Numbered from the stretch's first letter, positions 30,814 to 39,008 are shown. The stretch is DNA of 64,000 nt from Gordonia sp. UBA5067 (GCF_002414845.1 NZ_DIAX01000085.1:33798-97797), one strand, 5' to 3'. The notes: generated from the sequence alone by a model not told the origin. Numbers and translations: made by a program.

Positions 30814-30913
30814 TTCACCGTCCTGTTGACCGTGCCCAGGATTCCGTCGACCGTGGCCCTTGGTCGCAGTCGACGGATGCCGAGCTGCGCCTACGCCGCC
30901 TAAGGTGGAACAC

Positions 30914-31930
30914 ATGCGCGGAACGATCCTGTATGCCCCCGGGGACATTCGATCCGAAATCCTGCCCGACCCGACGATCGTCGAACCGACCGACGCAATC
31001 ATCGAAACATCGGCCACCTGTGTGTGCGGCTCCGACCTCTGGCCGTACCGCGGAATTAACACGTTCGACGAGCCCTGGGCAATCGGACACGAGTATGTCG
31101 GCGTCGTCCGCGAGGTCGGCACCGCGGTCACCACGGTCCGGCCCGGCCAGTTCGTCATCGGCTCCTTCATCGCGTCGGACAACACGTGTCCACACTGCCG
31201 TGCCGGCTACCAGTCGGGCTGTGCGCAGCTCGCGCCCGTGCTCGGCTGCCAAGCCGAGGCGATCCGGGTTCCGTTGGCTGACGGAACGCTGGTCCCGACG
31301 CCCGATACACCGTCCGACGAGATGCTTCCCGATTTGCTGGCACTCTCGGACGTGATGGGCACCGGGTGGTACGCGGCCCGCGCGGCCGGGGTCGCGCCCG
31401 GCCACACGACGGTCGTTGTCGGCGACGGCGCCGTCGGCCTGTCGGCGGTCCTCGCCGCCAAAGAACTCGGCGCCGAACGGATCATCGCGTTGTCTCGGCA
31501 TGCGGACCGCCAGGTTTTGGCACGCGAGTTCGGCGCCACCGATGTGGTCCCCGAGCGGGGCGCGGAAGCCGTCGCACGCGTCCGGGAGATGACCGGCGGG
31601 GTCGGCGCGGACAGCGTCGCCGAATGCGTCGGCACCGACGAGTCGCTCACCACGGCCCTGGACTGCGCCCGCCAGGGTGGTGGCGTCGGATTCGTCGGCG
31701 TACCGCACGACGTCGCACTGCCGATCGCCCGCCTGTTCCGCAATCACGTCCGTCTTCAAGGCGGCTCGGCACCGGTGCGCAACTACCTTCCCGACCTGAT
31801 CAGCCGCACCTACGCGGGCAATTTCCATCCCGGCCGGGTCTTCGACCTCCGGCTGCCCCTCGCCGACGTCGCGCAGGGGTACCGGGCGATGGATGAGCGG
31901 CAGGCGATCAAGGCCTTCCTGATCCCGTAA
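30914..31930 (+). CDS. Zinc-dependent alcohol dehydrogenase family protein
   Basis: 338-residue medium-chain dehydrogenase. Catalytic zinc ligands are the Cys in CVCGSDLWPYRG, the His-Glu pair in GHEYVG, and later acidic residues. The structural zinc loop reads DNTCPHCRAGYQSGC, with Asp in place of the first cysteine. The NAD(P) fold is TTVVVGDGAVGLSAVLAAKELGA. The substrate is unknown. ATG 30914 is chosen at the start of homology. It is a single gene 100 bases after nuoN on the same strand. Confidence 0.87.
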   Translation: MRGTILYAPGDIRSEILPDPTIVEPTDAIIETSATCVCGSDLWPYRGINTFDEPWAIGHEYVGVVREVGTAVTTVRPGQFVIGSFIASDNTCPHCRAGYQSGCAQLAPVLGCQAEAIRVPLADGTLVPTPDTPSDEMLPDLLALSDVMGTGWYAARAAGVAPGHTTVVVGDGAVGLSAVLAAKELGAERIIALSRHADRQVLAREFGATDVVPERGAEAVARVREMTGGVGADSVAECVGTDESLTTALDCARQGGGVGFVGVPHDVALPIARLFRNHVRLQGGSAPVRNYLPDLISRTYAGNFHPGRVFDLRLPLADVAQGYRAMDERQAIKAFLIP

Positions 31931-31954
31931 CCCTGATCCCCAGTGGGACACGAA

Positions 31955-31985
31955 AACTCCCCCGCCTGGGACAGACGGGGGAGTT
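31955..31985 (-). terminator. Rho-independent-type hairpin between adh and tRNA-Ser(CGA)
   Basis: A perfect 10-bp inverted repeat (AACTCCCCCG with its complement) closes an 11-base loop. On the minus strand the stem is followed by TTTTCG, so it most likely ends the tRNA-Ser transcript. It may also serve the convergent dehydrogenase. Confidence 0.75.
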
Positions 31986-31992
31986 CCTTCGG

Positions 31993-32080
31993 CGGTGGCG
32001 GGGGGATTTGAACCCCCGGTACGGGGTTACCGCACACAGCATTTCGAGTGCTGCACCTTCGGCCGCTCGGACACGCCACC
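31993..32080 (-). tRNA. tRNA-Ser (anticodon CGA)
   Basis: Minus-strand cloverleaf with acceptor GGTGGCG/CGCCACC, anticodon stem CAGCA/TGCTG with loop CTCGAAA (anticodon CGA), a long serine-type variable arm, and T-arm GGGGGTTCAAATCCCCC. It is 88 bases long and ends in a discriminator G. Confidence 0.95.
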
Positions 32081-32090
32081 GCGAAAAACT

Positions 32091-32138
32091 GTACCGCAGG
32101 TACCCGTCGACACTAAATCGGCAGGTCACCTGCGGTAC
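32091..32138. repeat. 11-bp inverted repeat upstream of tRNA-Ser(CGA)
   Basis: GTACCGCAGGT at 32091-32101 is the exact reverse complement of 32128-32138, with 26 bases between the arms. It lies just upstream of the minus-strand tRNA-Ser and could be a regulatory or terminator-like stem. No T-tract follows either side. Confidence 0.5.
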
Positions 32139-32148
32139 CGAATTGTGC

Positions 32149-32164
32149 TGCGGCGGGTGCCGCA
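32149..32164 (-). terminator. Short hairpin downstream of the small repeat protein gene
   Basis: TGCGGC/GCCGCA stem with a 4-base loop, about 12 bases after the minus-strand stop at 32176. It is GC-rich and lacks a U-tract, so terminator activity is likely but weakly supported. Confidence 0.45.
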
Positions 32165-32175
32165 GCGACAGCGAC

Positions 32176-32394
32176 CTACTTGTCGCCGCCGCCCATCAGC
32201 TTGTCCTTGAGCTCGCCGAACTTCTCCTTGGCGCCCTCGACGACCTCGTTGACCTTTTCGTTGCTGGCCAGGTCACCAAGCTTCTCCTTGGCGCCCTCGA
32301 CGACCTCGTTGACCTTTTCGTTGTTGGCCAGGTCACCAAGCTTCTCCTTGGCGGCGTTGACGGCCTCGTTGACCTTGTCGCTCGCATCAGACAT
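32176..32394 (-). CDS. Small amphipathic 20-residue-repeat protein
   Basis: 72 residues: a short lead MSDASDKVNEAVNAAKEKL followed by two nearly identical 20-residue units (NEKVNEVVEGAKEKLGDLAS and a variant) and a Gly-rich end (MGGGDK). It is very rich in Lys, Glu, Asn, Ala and Val in a heptad-like pattern, so it is probably a long amphipathic helix. It resembles small stress-associated CsbD- or LEA-like proteins and the short MT0933-type proteins of mycobacteria, but I cannot assign a family. The ATG at 32394 follows AAGGAGCACCCGA, a good ribosome site. No membrane segment or cysteine is present. Confidence 0.7.
   Translation of the reverse strand: MSDASDKVNEAVNAAKEKLGDLANNEKVNEVVEGAKEKLGDLASNEKVNEVVEGAKEKFGELKDKLMGGGDK
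32221..32340. repeat. Two 60-bp tandem units inside the small repeat gene
   Basis: Bases 32221-32280 and 32281-32340 are identical except for one base (GCTGG versus GTTGG). A third, diverged and partial unit begins at 32341. Near-perfect DNA identity suggests recent duplication or slippage. Confidence 0.92.
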
Positions 32395-32472
32395 TCGGGT
32401 GCTCCTTCAATACGGGTCTGGTACAGATCTGACCCGCCTAATGTGCCACGTCCACCGGGTCGCGTCCACATT

Positions 32473-32952
32473 TCAGCCCGATGGGGCTCCATGGTCCCGC
32501 TGGCCAGCGAAGAAGTCTTTGAGCAGCCCGACGCAGTCGTCGGCGAGCACACCCCCGCGGACCTGTGGGCGGTGCGTCAACCGGGGGTCGCGCAGCACGT
32601 CCCACAACGATCCGACGGCACCGGTCTTGGGCTCCCACGCGCCGAACACGACTTTCTCGATCCGGGCGAGCCCGATGGCCCCGGCGCACATCGTGCACGG
32701 CTCAACCGTCACCGCGATCGTGCAACCGCCCAGGCGCCAGCCGTCGCCGAACGCCCTCGCCGCCGCCCGCAGCGCGAGGATCTCCGCATGCCCGCACGGA
32801 TCAGCATCGGCTTCCCGGCGATTTCCGGCGCGGGCGATCTCGAAGCCCTCGGGGTCGATGACGACGGCACCGATCGGCACATCATCGGGCCCCGACTCGG
32901 CGGCGGCGGCGATCGCCAGCCGGACGAGCTGCTCATCGTCGTGGGGCGTCAT
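32473..32952 (-). CDS. tadA: tRNA-specific adenosine deaminase
   Basis: 159-residue zinc deaminase that converts A34 to inosine in tRNA-Arg(ACG). The active site is GHAEILALR (zinc His and proton-shuttling Glu) and VEPCTMCAGAI (two zinc cysteines). The length fits bacterial TadA. Its only usual bacterial substrate, tRNA-Arg(ACG), is encoded about 3.1 kb away at 36028-36100. It follows the partner gene at 32956 with a three-base gap; the same order with a divergent tyrA occurs in M. tuberculosis (Rv3752c-Rv3753c-Rv3754). Confidence 0.93.
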   Translation of the reverse strand: MTPHDDEQLVRLAIAAAAESGPDDVPIGAVVIDPEGFEIARAGNRREADADPCGHAEILALRAAARAFGDGWRLGGCTIAVTVEPCTMCAGAIGLARIEKVVFGAWEPKTGAVGSLWDVLRDPRLTHRPQVRGGVLADDCVGLLKDFFAGQRDHGAPSG

Positions 32953-32955
32953 GGG

Positions 32956-33474
32956 CTAGTGGCCCAGTGCGTCGAGTACCTTGCTCAGCTCGTCGGCGCA
33001 GCCGAGGCGGGCGGCGATCATGCCGATTTGTTCATCGGCGTAGAGGTCGGTGTCGGAAACGATGACGGCCATCACCGCATCGGGCAGACCGAAGTCGGAC
33101 AGCACCCCGAGGTCGCCCTCTCCCCACGGCTCGATGTCGTCGAGATCATCGGGATCAAGGTCGGGGATATCGATGTTGAGGGCATCGAGCACGTCCGCCG
33201 CCACATCGTAGTCGAGGGCCGCGGTGGCGTCGGACACGAGGAGCCGAGACCCGCCTGGGGCCGGCCGCAGCACGATGAAGAACTCGTCGTCGACGTCGAG
33301 GAGTCCGAAAACCGCGCCTGCGGCACGCAGATCGCGCAGCTGCCGCTCAGCATTCTCCAGGTTGGTCAGTGCCGACGATTTGAGTGCCGTCACCTTCCAG
33401 GACGTCTCCTCCCGCACGACTGCGACCGCGAACCCATCGATGTCGCCTTCGGAGTCATTTGCGCTCGCAGCCAT
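32956..33474 (-). CDS. tRNA adenosine deaminase-associated protein
   Basis: 172 residues from the ATG at 33474 (MAASANDSEGD); an ATG at 33510 would add 12. It is an acidic protein with DGFAVAVVREETSWKVTAL near the N-terminus, FGLLDVDDEFFIVLRPAPGG, and an Asp-rich centre DIPDLDPDDLDDIEPWGEGD. This is the conserved actinobacterial protein (Rv3753c type) always found beside tadA; its biochemical role is not established. No membrane segment or signal peptide is present. Confidence 0.82.
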   Translation of the reverse strand: MAASANDSEGDIDGFAVAVVREETSWKVTALKSSALTNLENAERQLRDLRAAGAVFGLLDVDDEFFIVLRPAPGGSRLLVSDATAALDYDVAADVLDALNIDIPDLDPDDLDDIEPWGEGDLGVLSDFGLPDAVMAVIVSDTDLYADEQIGMIAARLGCADELSKVLDALGH

Positions 33475-33540
33475 GCTGGTCACCGTAGTCGCACCAGGCA
33501 CGGTTCCCAAGTCCTCCGCGCAATGTGACAGGCTGGACTG

Positions 33541-34494
33541 GTGACTGCTTCACCGCACTCGACGGTTTGTGTGTTGGGGCTCGGCCTCATCGGCGGTTCG
33601 CTGCTGCAGGCGACGGTTCGCCGAGGTCGCACCGCCTTCGGATACAACCGGTCCGAAGCGGGTGCGGCCGCCGCGCGGGCGGATGGCTTCGACGCCGACA
33701 CCGACCTCGACGCGGTGCTGCGCCGGGCCGCCGCCGACGATGCGCTCATCGTCGTGAGTACGCCGGTCACCACGCTCGACGAGCTGCTGCCCACCATCGC
33801 ACGGCTGGCTCCGGGATGCGTGCTCACCGACGTCATCAGCGTCAAGGGCGCCGTCGCCGCCGCCGTCGCACGCCACCACCCCGATGCGCGCTATGTGGGC
33901 GGCCACCCGATGGCCGGCACGAGCCAATCGGGTTGGTCGGCGGCCGGTCCCGACCTGTTCGCCGGGGCGATGTGGATGCTGACCACCGAGGACCACACCG
34001 ACCCCGACGCCTGGCGGGCCGTGGCCGCACTTGCGCGCGGGTGCGGCGCACAGGTCGTCCCGGCCGCCAACGACGCGCACGACCGGGCTGTCGCGGCCAT
34101 CTCGCACCTGCCACACCTGACCGCGAACGCGACCGCTGCCGTCGGCGCCGCGGAGAGCGGACTCGCACTGCGACTGGCCGCGGGAAGCTTCCGCGACGGC
34201 ACCCGGGTTGCGGGCACCGCCCCCGCGTTACAGCGCGCCATGTTGGAGGCCAACCGCATCGCACTGCTGAACACACTGAGCGAGACCATCGACCGCCTCG
34301 TGGCAGCCCGCGACGACCTGCGCGACAGCGGTTCGGTCGAGATCATCGTCGACGACGGTCACCGTGCCCGGCTCGCCTACGAGGCGATGGCGACCACCCC
34401 GGTGCCGCCCATCGTCGGTATCGAACCGGGCGAGGCCGATTGGGCCGCGCAGATGCGGCGCCAGGGCCACCTGGGCCGCACCTGGCAGCGCTAA
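33541..34494 (+). CDS. tyrA: Prephenate dehydrogenase
   Basis: 317-residue NAD(P)-dependent enzyme of tyrosine synthesis that oxidatively decarboxylates prephenate. It has the Rossmann motif VCVLGLGLIGGSLL, VSTPVTTLDELLP, GGHPMAGTSQSG with the substrate-site His, and HDRAVAAISHLPHL with a catalytic His. The C-terminal regulatory ACT domain seen in some TyrA proteins is absent. The start is GTG 33541, divergent from the tadA partner gene with a 66-base gap. It converges on the aquaporin gene. Confidence 0.92.
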   Translation: MTASPHSTVCVLGLGLIGGSLLQATVRRGRTAFGYNRSEAGAAAARADGFDADTDLDAVLRRAAADDALIVVSTPVTTLDELLPTIARLAPGCVLTDVISVKGAVAAAVARHHPDARYVGGHPMAGTSQSGWSAAGPDLFAGAMWMLTTEDHTDPDAWRAVAALARGCGAQVVPAANDAHDRAVAAISHLPHLTANATAAVGAAESGLALRLAAGSFRDGTRVAGTAPALQRAMLEANRIALLNTLSETIDRLVAARDDLRDSGSVEIIVDDGHRARLAYEAMATTPVPPIVGIEPGEADWAAQMRRQGHLGRTWQR

Positions 34495-34506
34495 GGCGCT
34501 GCCACG

Positions 34507-35256
34507 CTACGCGTCGAGTTTCAGCTTCTCGTCGGTGAACACCAGTACATAGACGATGCCGCCGATCAGGCCACCGAGTAGCGGCGCGAGCCAGAACAGC
34601 CACAACTGTCCGGGCGCCCCGGAACCGTTGAAGAATGCGACGGCCGTCGAGCGCGCCGGATTGACCGACGTGTTGCTGATCGGAATCGAGATGAGGTGGA
34701 TCAGGGTGAGGGTCAGACCGATCGCCACGCCGGCGAATCCGGCGGGCGCACGCTTGTCGGTGGCACCGAGGATCACGATCAGGAAGAACGCGGTCAGCAG
34801 GACTTCGGCGATGAGCACTGCGGCCAGTGAGTACCCGGCGGGTGAATGGACGCCGAACCCATTGGCCGCCATATTGCCCTCGGCCTCAAAACCCTTACGC
34901 CCCTTGGCGATTGTCCACAGTGCGAGGCCGGCGATCAGGCCGCCGACCACTTGGGCGATCCAGTAGGGGACCAGGTCGCGGGCCGGCAGCCGGCCCGCGG
35001 CGACCGCGCCGAGCGTGACAGCCGGGTTGAAGTGTCCGCCGGAGATGTGACCGACGGCGTAGACCATCGTCAGCACCGTCAGGCCGAAGGCCAGCGCGAC
35101 CCCCAGATAGCCGATCCCGACGTTGAAGGACATACCGGCGCTGGTGTCGCTGGCAATCTGCTTGGCCGCGAAGATCGCCGATCCACATCCGCCGAAGACC
35201 AGCCAAAAGGTGCCGAACAGCTCGGCGAGTCCCCGCCGGGTGAGTGATTCAGACAC
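34507..35256 (-). CDS. aqpZ: Aquaporin Z-type water channel
   Basis: 249-residue six-helix channel of the MIP family. Both NPA half-helix motifs are present: [11 protein letters not shown] and TSVNPARS, the latter with the selectivity arginine. The family signature near the start, [21 protein letters not shown], resembles AqpZ. His and Phe near the first motif and the small residues suggest a water rather than glycerol pore. It is single-gene, convergent with tyrA. Confidence 0.92.
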   Translation of the reverse strand: MSESLTRRGLAELFGTFWLVFGGCGSAIFAAKQIASDTSAGMSFNVGIGYLGVALAFGLTVLTMVYAVGHISGGHFNPAVTLGAVAAGRLPARDLVPYWIAQVVGGLIAGLALWTIAKGRKGFEAEGNMAANGFGVHSPAGYSLAAVLIAEVLLTAFFLIVILGATDKRAPAGFAGVAIGLTLTLIHLISIPISNTSVNPARSTAVAFFNGSGAPGQLWLFWLAPLLGGLIGGIVYVLVFTDEKLKLDA

Positions 35257-35455
35257 TGAAAAGCCCTTCCCTCAAAGAATTTGACGCCGTAAACATATCC
35301 CGGCATCAGCGGCGACACCGGACTTCCCGGCAATCGTCGCCCTGATCGAGTCCATCGGCCGGGTACGTTGCCCTATGAGTGCGCGGACGAAGGTCGATGT
35401 GATCGGCGTCAGCAGGACCAGCCTCGAGTAACCCGGCCACCGAAAGAAGGACAAC

Positions 35456-35941
35456 ATGCCGATCCTGCGTGCGGCGAAGTCCGAAGATGTGCCGGCGATC
35501 CTGGCACTGATCCAGGGACTCGCCGAATATGAGAACGAACCCGGCGCCGTACACGCCACCGAGGAATTGCTGGCCGAGCAGCTCTTCGGCGAGCACCCGG
35601 GGGCCGAGGTCGTCATTGCCGACGTCGCCGGTGATGCCGTCGGCTTTGCGCTCTTCTTCCACAACTTCTCGACGTGGGAGGGCCGGCGAGGCCTCTACTT
35701 GGAGGACCTGTTCGTCAAACCCGGGTTCCGCGGGCGCGGCGTCGGTGCACTGCTGATGGCGCATTTGGCCGGGCTCGCCGTCGCCCGTGGTTGCGCCCGA
35801 TTCGAATGGTCGGTGCTGGACTGGAACACCCCGGCGATCGGCTTCTACCGGAGCCTCGGCGCGGTCGGCATGGACGGCTGGACCGTGCAACGCCTCGACG
35901 GGGAGGCCTTGGTCGCGCTGGCCCGCTCGGCGCCCGCCTAA
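35456..35941 (+). CDS. GNAT family N-acetyltransferase (diamine/SSAT-like)
   Basis: 161-residue acetyl-CoA-dependent acetyltransferase. The fold signature is LYLEDLFVKPGFRGRGVGALLMAHLA, which includes the RGxGxG pyrophosphate-binding loop, then WSVLDWNTPAIGFYRSLGA, both close to the spermidine/spermine acetyltransferase group. The substrate is not certain. AAGGA lies 9 bases upstream of ATG 35456. The 199 bases before it (35257-35455) hold no gene I can support. Confidence 0.85.
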   Translation: MPILRAAKSEDVPAILALIQGLAEYENEPGAVHATEELLAEQLFGEHPGAEVVIADVAGDAVGFALFFHNFSTWEGRRGLYLEDLFVKPGFRGRGVGALLMAHLAGLAVARGCARFEWSVLDWNTPAIGFYRSLGAVGMDGWTVQRLDGEALVALARSAPA

Positions 35942-35984
35942 GCGGGCGCGGTCAGCAGGAAAAGGAGCTGGCTCCCGATCAAAG

Positions 35985-36022
35985 CAACCGGCCCGCACCG
36001 TTGGATGGGTGCGGGCCGGTTG
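35985..36022. terminator. Strong bidirectional hairpin between GNAT gene and tRNA-Arg
   Basis: A perfect 15-bp stem (CAACCGGCCCGCACC with its complement) closes an 8-base loop. On the minus strand it is followed by CTTTGATC and on the plus strand by TTGTGTGC. It likely terminates both the GNAT transcript and the convergent tRNA-Arg. Confidence 0.8.
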
Positions 36023-36027
36023 TTGTG

Positions 36028-36100
36028 TGCGCCCGAAGGGATTCGAACCCCTAACCTTCTGATCCGTAGTCAGATGCTCTATCCGTTGAGCTACGGGCGC
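36028..36100 (-). tRNA. tRNA-Arg (anticodon ACG)
   Basis: 73-base minus-strand cloverleaf: acceptor GCGCCCG/CGGGCGC with discriminator A, D-arm AGCTCAACGGATAGAGC, anticodon stem CTGAC... with loop containing ACG, T-arm GGGGTTCGAATCCCT. The A34 of this tRNA is the substrate of TadA, whose gene is at 32473-32952. Confidence 0.96.
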
Positions 36101-36139
36101 GAGTCGTGTTCAATTGTGCCGCACACAAGGTACGGGTGG

Positions 36140-36228
36140 CGGAGGCGAGAGGATTTGAACCTCCGGTCCGGTTTTAGCCGGACAACTCATTAGCAGTGAG
36201 TCCCATTCGGCCGCTCTGGCACGCCTCC
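36140..36228 (-). tRNA. tRNA-Ser (anticodon GCT)
   Basis: 89-base minus-strand cloverleaf with acceptor GGAGGCG/CGCCTCC, anticodon loop CTGCTAA (anticodon GCT), a long paired variable arm TCCGG...CCGGA, and T-arm GAGGTTCAAATCCTC. It lies 39 bases upstream of tRNA-Arg(ACG) and is probably co-transcribed with it. Confidence 0.95.
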
Positions 36229-36328
36229 TAGTGCGGAGTCCTTTCGAACTGCCGAATACGTAGGCTACACACCCGACGCGACGGGGCGCAAACCACCAGC
36301 CCCACCCGCCGCCCGATACCCTGTTCTA

Positions 36329-37390
36329 GTGACTGTGCGACTGCGCCCCGACCTCGACGACCTACCCGTCTACGTGCCCGGCAAGACCCATCCCGGAGCA
36401 ATCAAACTGGCGAGCAACGAAGTCACCTTCGGCCCATTGCCCAGCGTCGCGGCCGCGATCGCCGAAGCCGCGGCGGGCATCAACCGCTATCCCGACAACG
36501 CCACGACCGAGTTAACCGGTGCGCTCGCGAAGAAACTCGACGTGACGCCAGCGGAGATCCAGGCCGGCTGCGGTTCGGTGACGCTGTGCCAGAATCTGAT
36601 CACGGCGACCTGCCGTCCCGGCGACGAGGTGCTCTTCGGCTGGCGCTCGTTCGAGACCTATCCGCTGGCCACCCGGATCGCCGGGGCGACGCCGGTCCAG
36701 GTCCCGCTCGACGCCGAGCAGGCCTATGACCTGTCGGCCATGGCCGCGGCGATCACCGACCGCACTCGACTGATCTTCATCTGCAACCCCAACAACCCGA
36801 CCGGCACCGTCGTGGGGCGCGAGGCACTCCTCGCCTTTCTGCGCGCAGTGCCCGGCGACATCGTCATCGCGATCGACGAGGCCTACGTCGAATACGTTCG
36901 CCTCGGGGATTCACAGAACTACAGTGCGCTGGAATTGCGCAGGGAGTTCCCCAATATTGTTGTGCTGCGGACCTTTTCGAAGGCTTACGGGCTAGCTGGG
37001 TTGCGGGTCGGGTACGCCGTGGCAGACCCGCGGGTGATCACCGCACTGAGCAGGGTCCACCTCCCGTTCTCCATCAACTCCGTGGCCCAGCGGGCCGCCG
37101 TCGCCTGCCTCGAGGCCGACGACGAGTTGCTCGCCCGCACCGATGCGGTGGTCACCGAGCGCATCCGCGCGGCCGCCGAACTCCGCACCCTCGGGTATCG
37201 CGTACCCGAATCACAGGCCAACTTCGTGTGGCTCGATCTCGGCGCAGACGCCGTTCCGTTCGCCCGCGCCAGCGCCGAGGCCGGGGTGATCATCCGCCCC
37301 TTCGACGGCGACGGGGTACGTGTGACCATTACTGAGCGCAACGAGAACGACGCCTTCCTCGCCTTTGCGGCACAGTGGGCGCGGCGCTGA
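36329..37390 (+). CDS. pat: Aromatic amino acid / histidinol-phosphate-type aminotransferase
   Basis: 353-residue fold-type I PLP aminotransferase of the HisC family. Visible features are KLASNEVTFGP, INRYPDNA, FICNPNNPTGTVVG, the IDEAYVEY Asp region, and the PLP lysine in LRTFSKAYGLAGLRVGYA. The start sequence RPDLDDLPVYVPGKT matches actinobacterial phenylalanine aminotransferases (Pat, HisC2, Rv3772) more than histidine-operon HisC, so it probably makes phenylalanine and tyrosine from phenylpyruvates. It is a separate gene that starts at GTG 36329, downstream of the divergent tRNA pair. Confidence 0.85.
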   Translation: MTVRLRPDLDDLPVYVPGKTHPGAIKLASNEVTFGPLPSVAAAIAEAAAGINRYPDNATTELTGALAKKLDVTPAEIQAGCGSVTLCQNLITATCRPGDEVLFGWRSFETYPLATRIAGATPVQVPLDAEQAYDLSAMAAAITDRTRLIFICNPNNPTGTVVGREALLAFLRAVPGDIVIAIDEAYVEYVRLGDSQNYSALELRREFPNIVVLRTFSKAYGLAGLRVGYAVADPRVITALSRVHLPFSINSVAQRAAVACLEADDELLARTDAVVTERIRAAAELRTLGYRVPESQANFVWLDLGADAVPFARASAEAGVIIRPFDGDGVRVTITERNENDAFLAFAAQWARR

Positions 37391-37408
37391 GCGACTGCGC
37401 CGGTCGGC

Positions 37409-38395
37409 CTAGAGGCCGCGGGAAATCGTCGCCCAGGCGAGGGGCAGGTCACCGCGCCAATACGGCCAGCTGTGGGTGCCGATCAGCCGGAAACCATCGG
37501 TGTACTTGATGCCCGCCTGGCGCAGCTGCACCGCAAACTCCAGCGAGCAGCGGTAGGCACCAAGCTCGAGTACTGAGCCCGATGCGTTGACCGCATCGCG
37601 CGGCAGCCCGTCAGTGGGCCGCGGGGCGAGGTCGAGCGGGCCGATGGCGCCCGACCCGGCCGAGAGGAACAGGTTCTTGCCGCGCAACGCGCCAAGGTGC
37701 AGCAACGGATCGTGTGCGCGCCAGAGCTGCGATCCGGGCGGACCCCACATATTGTCGGCGTCGCCGCCGCCCTTGGCGACCGTCGTACGCACATAGCCCT
37801 GATTCAGCGGACCGGAGACCGGCGGACACCCGGACAGCGACGCAGCGCCGCTGTACATCTTCGGGTGCCGGCTCAGCAACGCATAGGCGGCTTGTCCACC
37901 CATCGAGAGTCCGATGAGCGCATTGCGGCCGGTGCCGTCAAATTGCCTGTCCACCAATGGTGGCAGCTCGCGCGTCAGGAAGGTCTCCCACTGCGGCTTC
38001 CCGAGTTTGGGATCGTCGCTGCGCCAATTGGTGTAGAAGGTGCCGGCCCCACCCATCGGCAACACCACGTTGACGTTCTTGTCGGCAAAGAACTCGCCGG
38101 CCCTGCCTTTGGTGATCCAGTCGCTAACACCCTGCGTCGCGCCGGCGCCGTCGAGCAGGTAGACCGTCGGCCGCGGACCGTGACCGTCGCGCGGGGTCAG
38201 CACCGAGACCTTGACGTCCTTACCCATGGAGGGTGACGCGACGACGATGTCGGTGCGCAAGGCACTGAGTTTGTACGTCTTGGAGATACGTGCCTCGGGA
38301 GATGCGCCGGCGACCGCGGGCAGCACCGCGCACATGGTTGCGGCAAGCGCCGCGACCATGGCGGCTGATGCCGGTCGGGTCAGATGAAAACGCAT
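37409..38395 (-). CDS. Secreted antigen-85-type mycolyltransferase / esterase
   Basis: 328 residues with a signal peptide (MRFHLTRPASAAMVAALAAT, cut near AGASPEA). It has an alpha/beta-hydrolase fold of the Ag85/corynomycolyltransferase family: oxyanion region RPTVYLLDGAGA, WETFLTRELPPL, nucleophile GLSMGGQAAY, a Glu in SVLELGAYRC and His in LIGTHSWPYW. Such enzymes move mycolate between trehalose esters and to arabinogalactan in the cell envelope. AGGAG precedes the ATG at 38395. A second, related enzyme lies at 42707-43843. Presence of this family supports a mycolic acid-bearing host. Confidence 0.9.
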   Translation of the reverse strand: MRFHLTRPASAAMVAALAATMCAVLPAVAGASPEARISKTYKLSALRTDIVVASPSMGKDVKVSVLTPRDGHGPRPTVYLLDGAGATQGVSDWITKGRAGEFFADKNVNVVLPMGGAGTFYTNWRSDDPKLGKPQWETFLTRELPPLVDRQFDGTGRNALIGLSMGGQAAYALLSRHPKMYSGAASLSGCPPVSGPLNQGYVRTTVAKGGGDADNMWGPPGSQLWRAHDPLLHLGALRGKNLFLSAGSGAIGPLDLAPRPTDGLPRDAVNASGSVLELGAYRCSLEFAVQLRQAGIKYTDGFRLIGTHSWPYWRGDLPLAWATISRGL

Positions 38396-38548
38396 GGATT
38401 CCCCACAACTCCTAGCTGGTCTACCAAAAGACTACGGGCGCCACCACGCGATCCGGCCACCCCGATGAAAACTCTTTGTAAAAGTACGGATACGGTTGAG
38501 TCACGATGTGGCGTTCGTCACACCCCCGTGGCCTTATACGCTGGTCGG

Positions 38549-38998
38549 GTGAGCACAGACACGCCCCATCTCGGCAAACACGAGTTCGCCTTCGAGGCGC
38601 AGGTGCCGGTTCGCTGGTCGGACATGGACGCCTTCGGCCACATCAACCACGCGCGGATGGTGACGTTGATGGAGGAGGCACGGGTCGAATGGCTGCTCTC
38701 CGCTGGACCCGAGTATCAGCCGCTGATCAAGAGCGCGATGATCGTTCACGTCGACATCCGCTATCAGAGTCAGCTCCGCCACGAGGACACGCCGCTGCAG
38801 GTCGGGATGTGGATCAAAGGGTTCCGCTCAGTGGACTTCACCATCGGCTATGAGATCCGGGGCAGCGGCGCACCTGTGGACGGCAAGGCCGCCTGTGTGG
38901 CCGCGACACAAATGGCCGTCGTCGATGTCGAGGCGCACACCTTGCGCCGCCTCGCCGACGAGGAGAAGCACTACCTCGCGTCCTGGTCTCGGGGGTAG
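38549..38998 (+). CDS. Acyl-CoA thioesterase (4-hydroxybenzoyl-CoA thioesterase-like hotdog fold)
   Basis: 149 residues with the hotdog signature VPVRWSDMDAFGHINHARMVTLMEEARVEW, whose Asp is the usual catalytic residue. Family members hydrolyse acyl-CoA thioesters; chain-length preference cannot be read here. The GTG at 38549 (VSTDTPHLGKHEF) is chosen because homology begins just after it; the reading upstream overlaps the mycolyltransferase start. It is divergent from the mycolyltransferase with a 153-base gap. Confidence 0.85.
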   Translation: MSTDTPHLGKHEFAFEAQVPVRWSDMDAFGHINHARMVTLMEEARVEWLLSAGPEYQPLIKSAMIVHVDIRYQSQLRHEDTPLQVGMWIKGFRSVDFTIGYEIRGSGAPVDGKAACVAATQMAVVDVEAHTLRRLADEEKHYLASWSRG

Positions 38999-39008
38999 GC
39001 GACGCGGG

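Noticed and set aside
30815-31951. Long open frame on the minus strand opposite the zinc alcohol dehydrogenase
   Set aside because: The 378-residue translation shows no family motif, is composed mainly of Arg/Gly/Asp patterns expected from antisense of a GC-rich gene, and the plus-strand frame has clear zinc and nucleotide-binding motifs.
32221-32340. Insertion sequence or mobile repeat
   Set aside because: The units lie in frame within a small coding region and match its 20-residue protein period, so they are protein-coding repeats, not a mobile element.
35375-35431. 18-codon open frame MSARTKVDVIGVSRTSLE before the GNAT gene
   Set aside because: It ends just before the GNAT ribosome site but has no ribosome site of its own, no regulatory codon run and no conserved feature. 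It may be chance.
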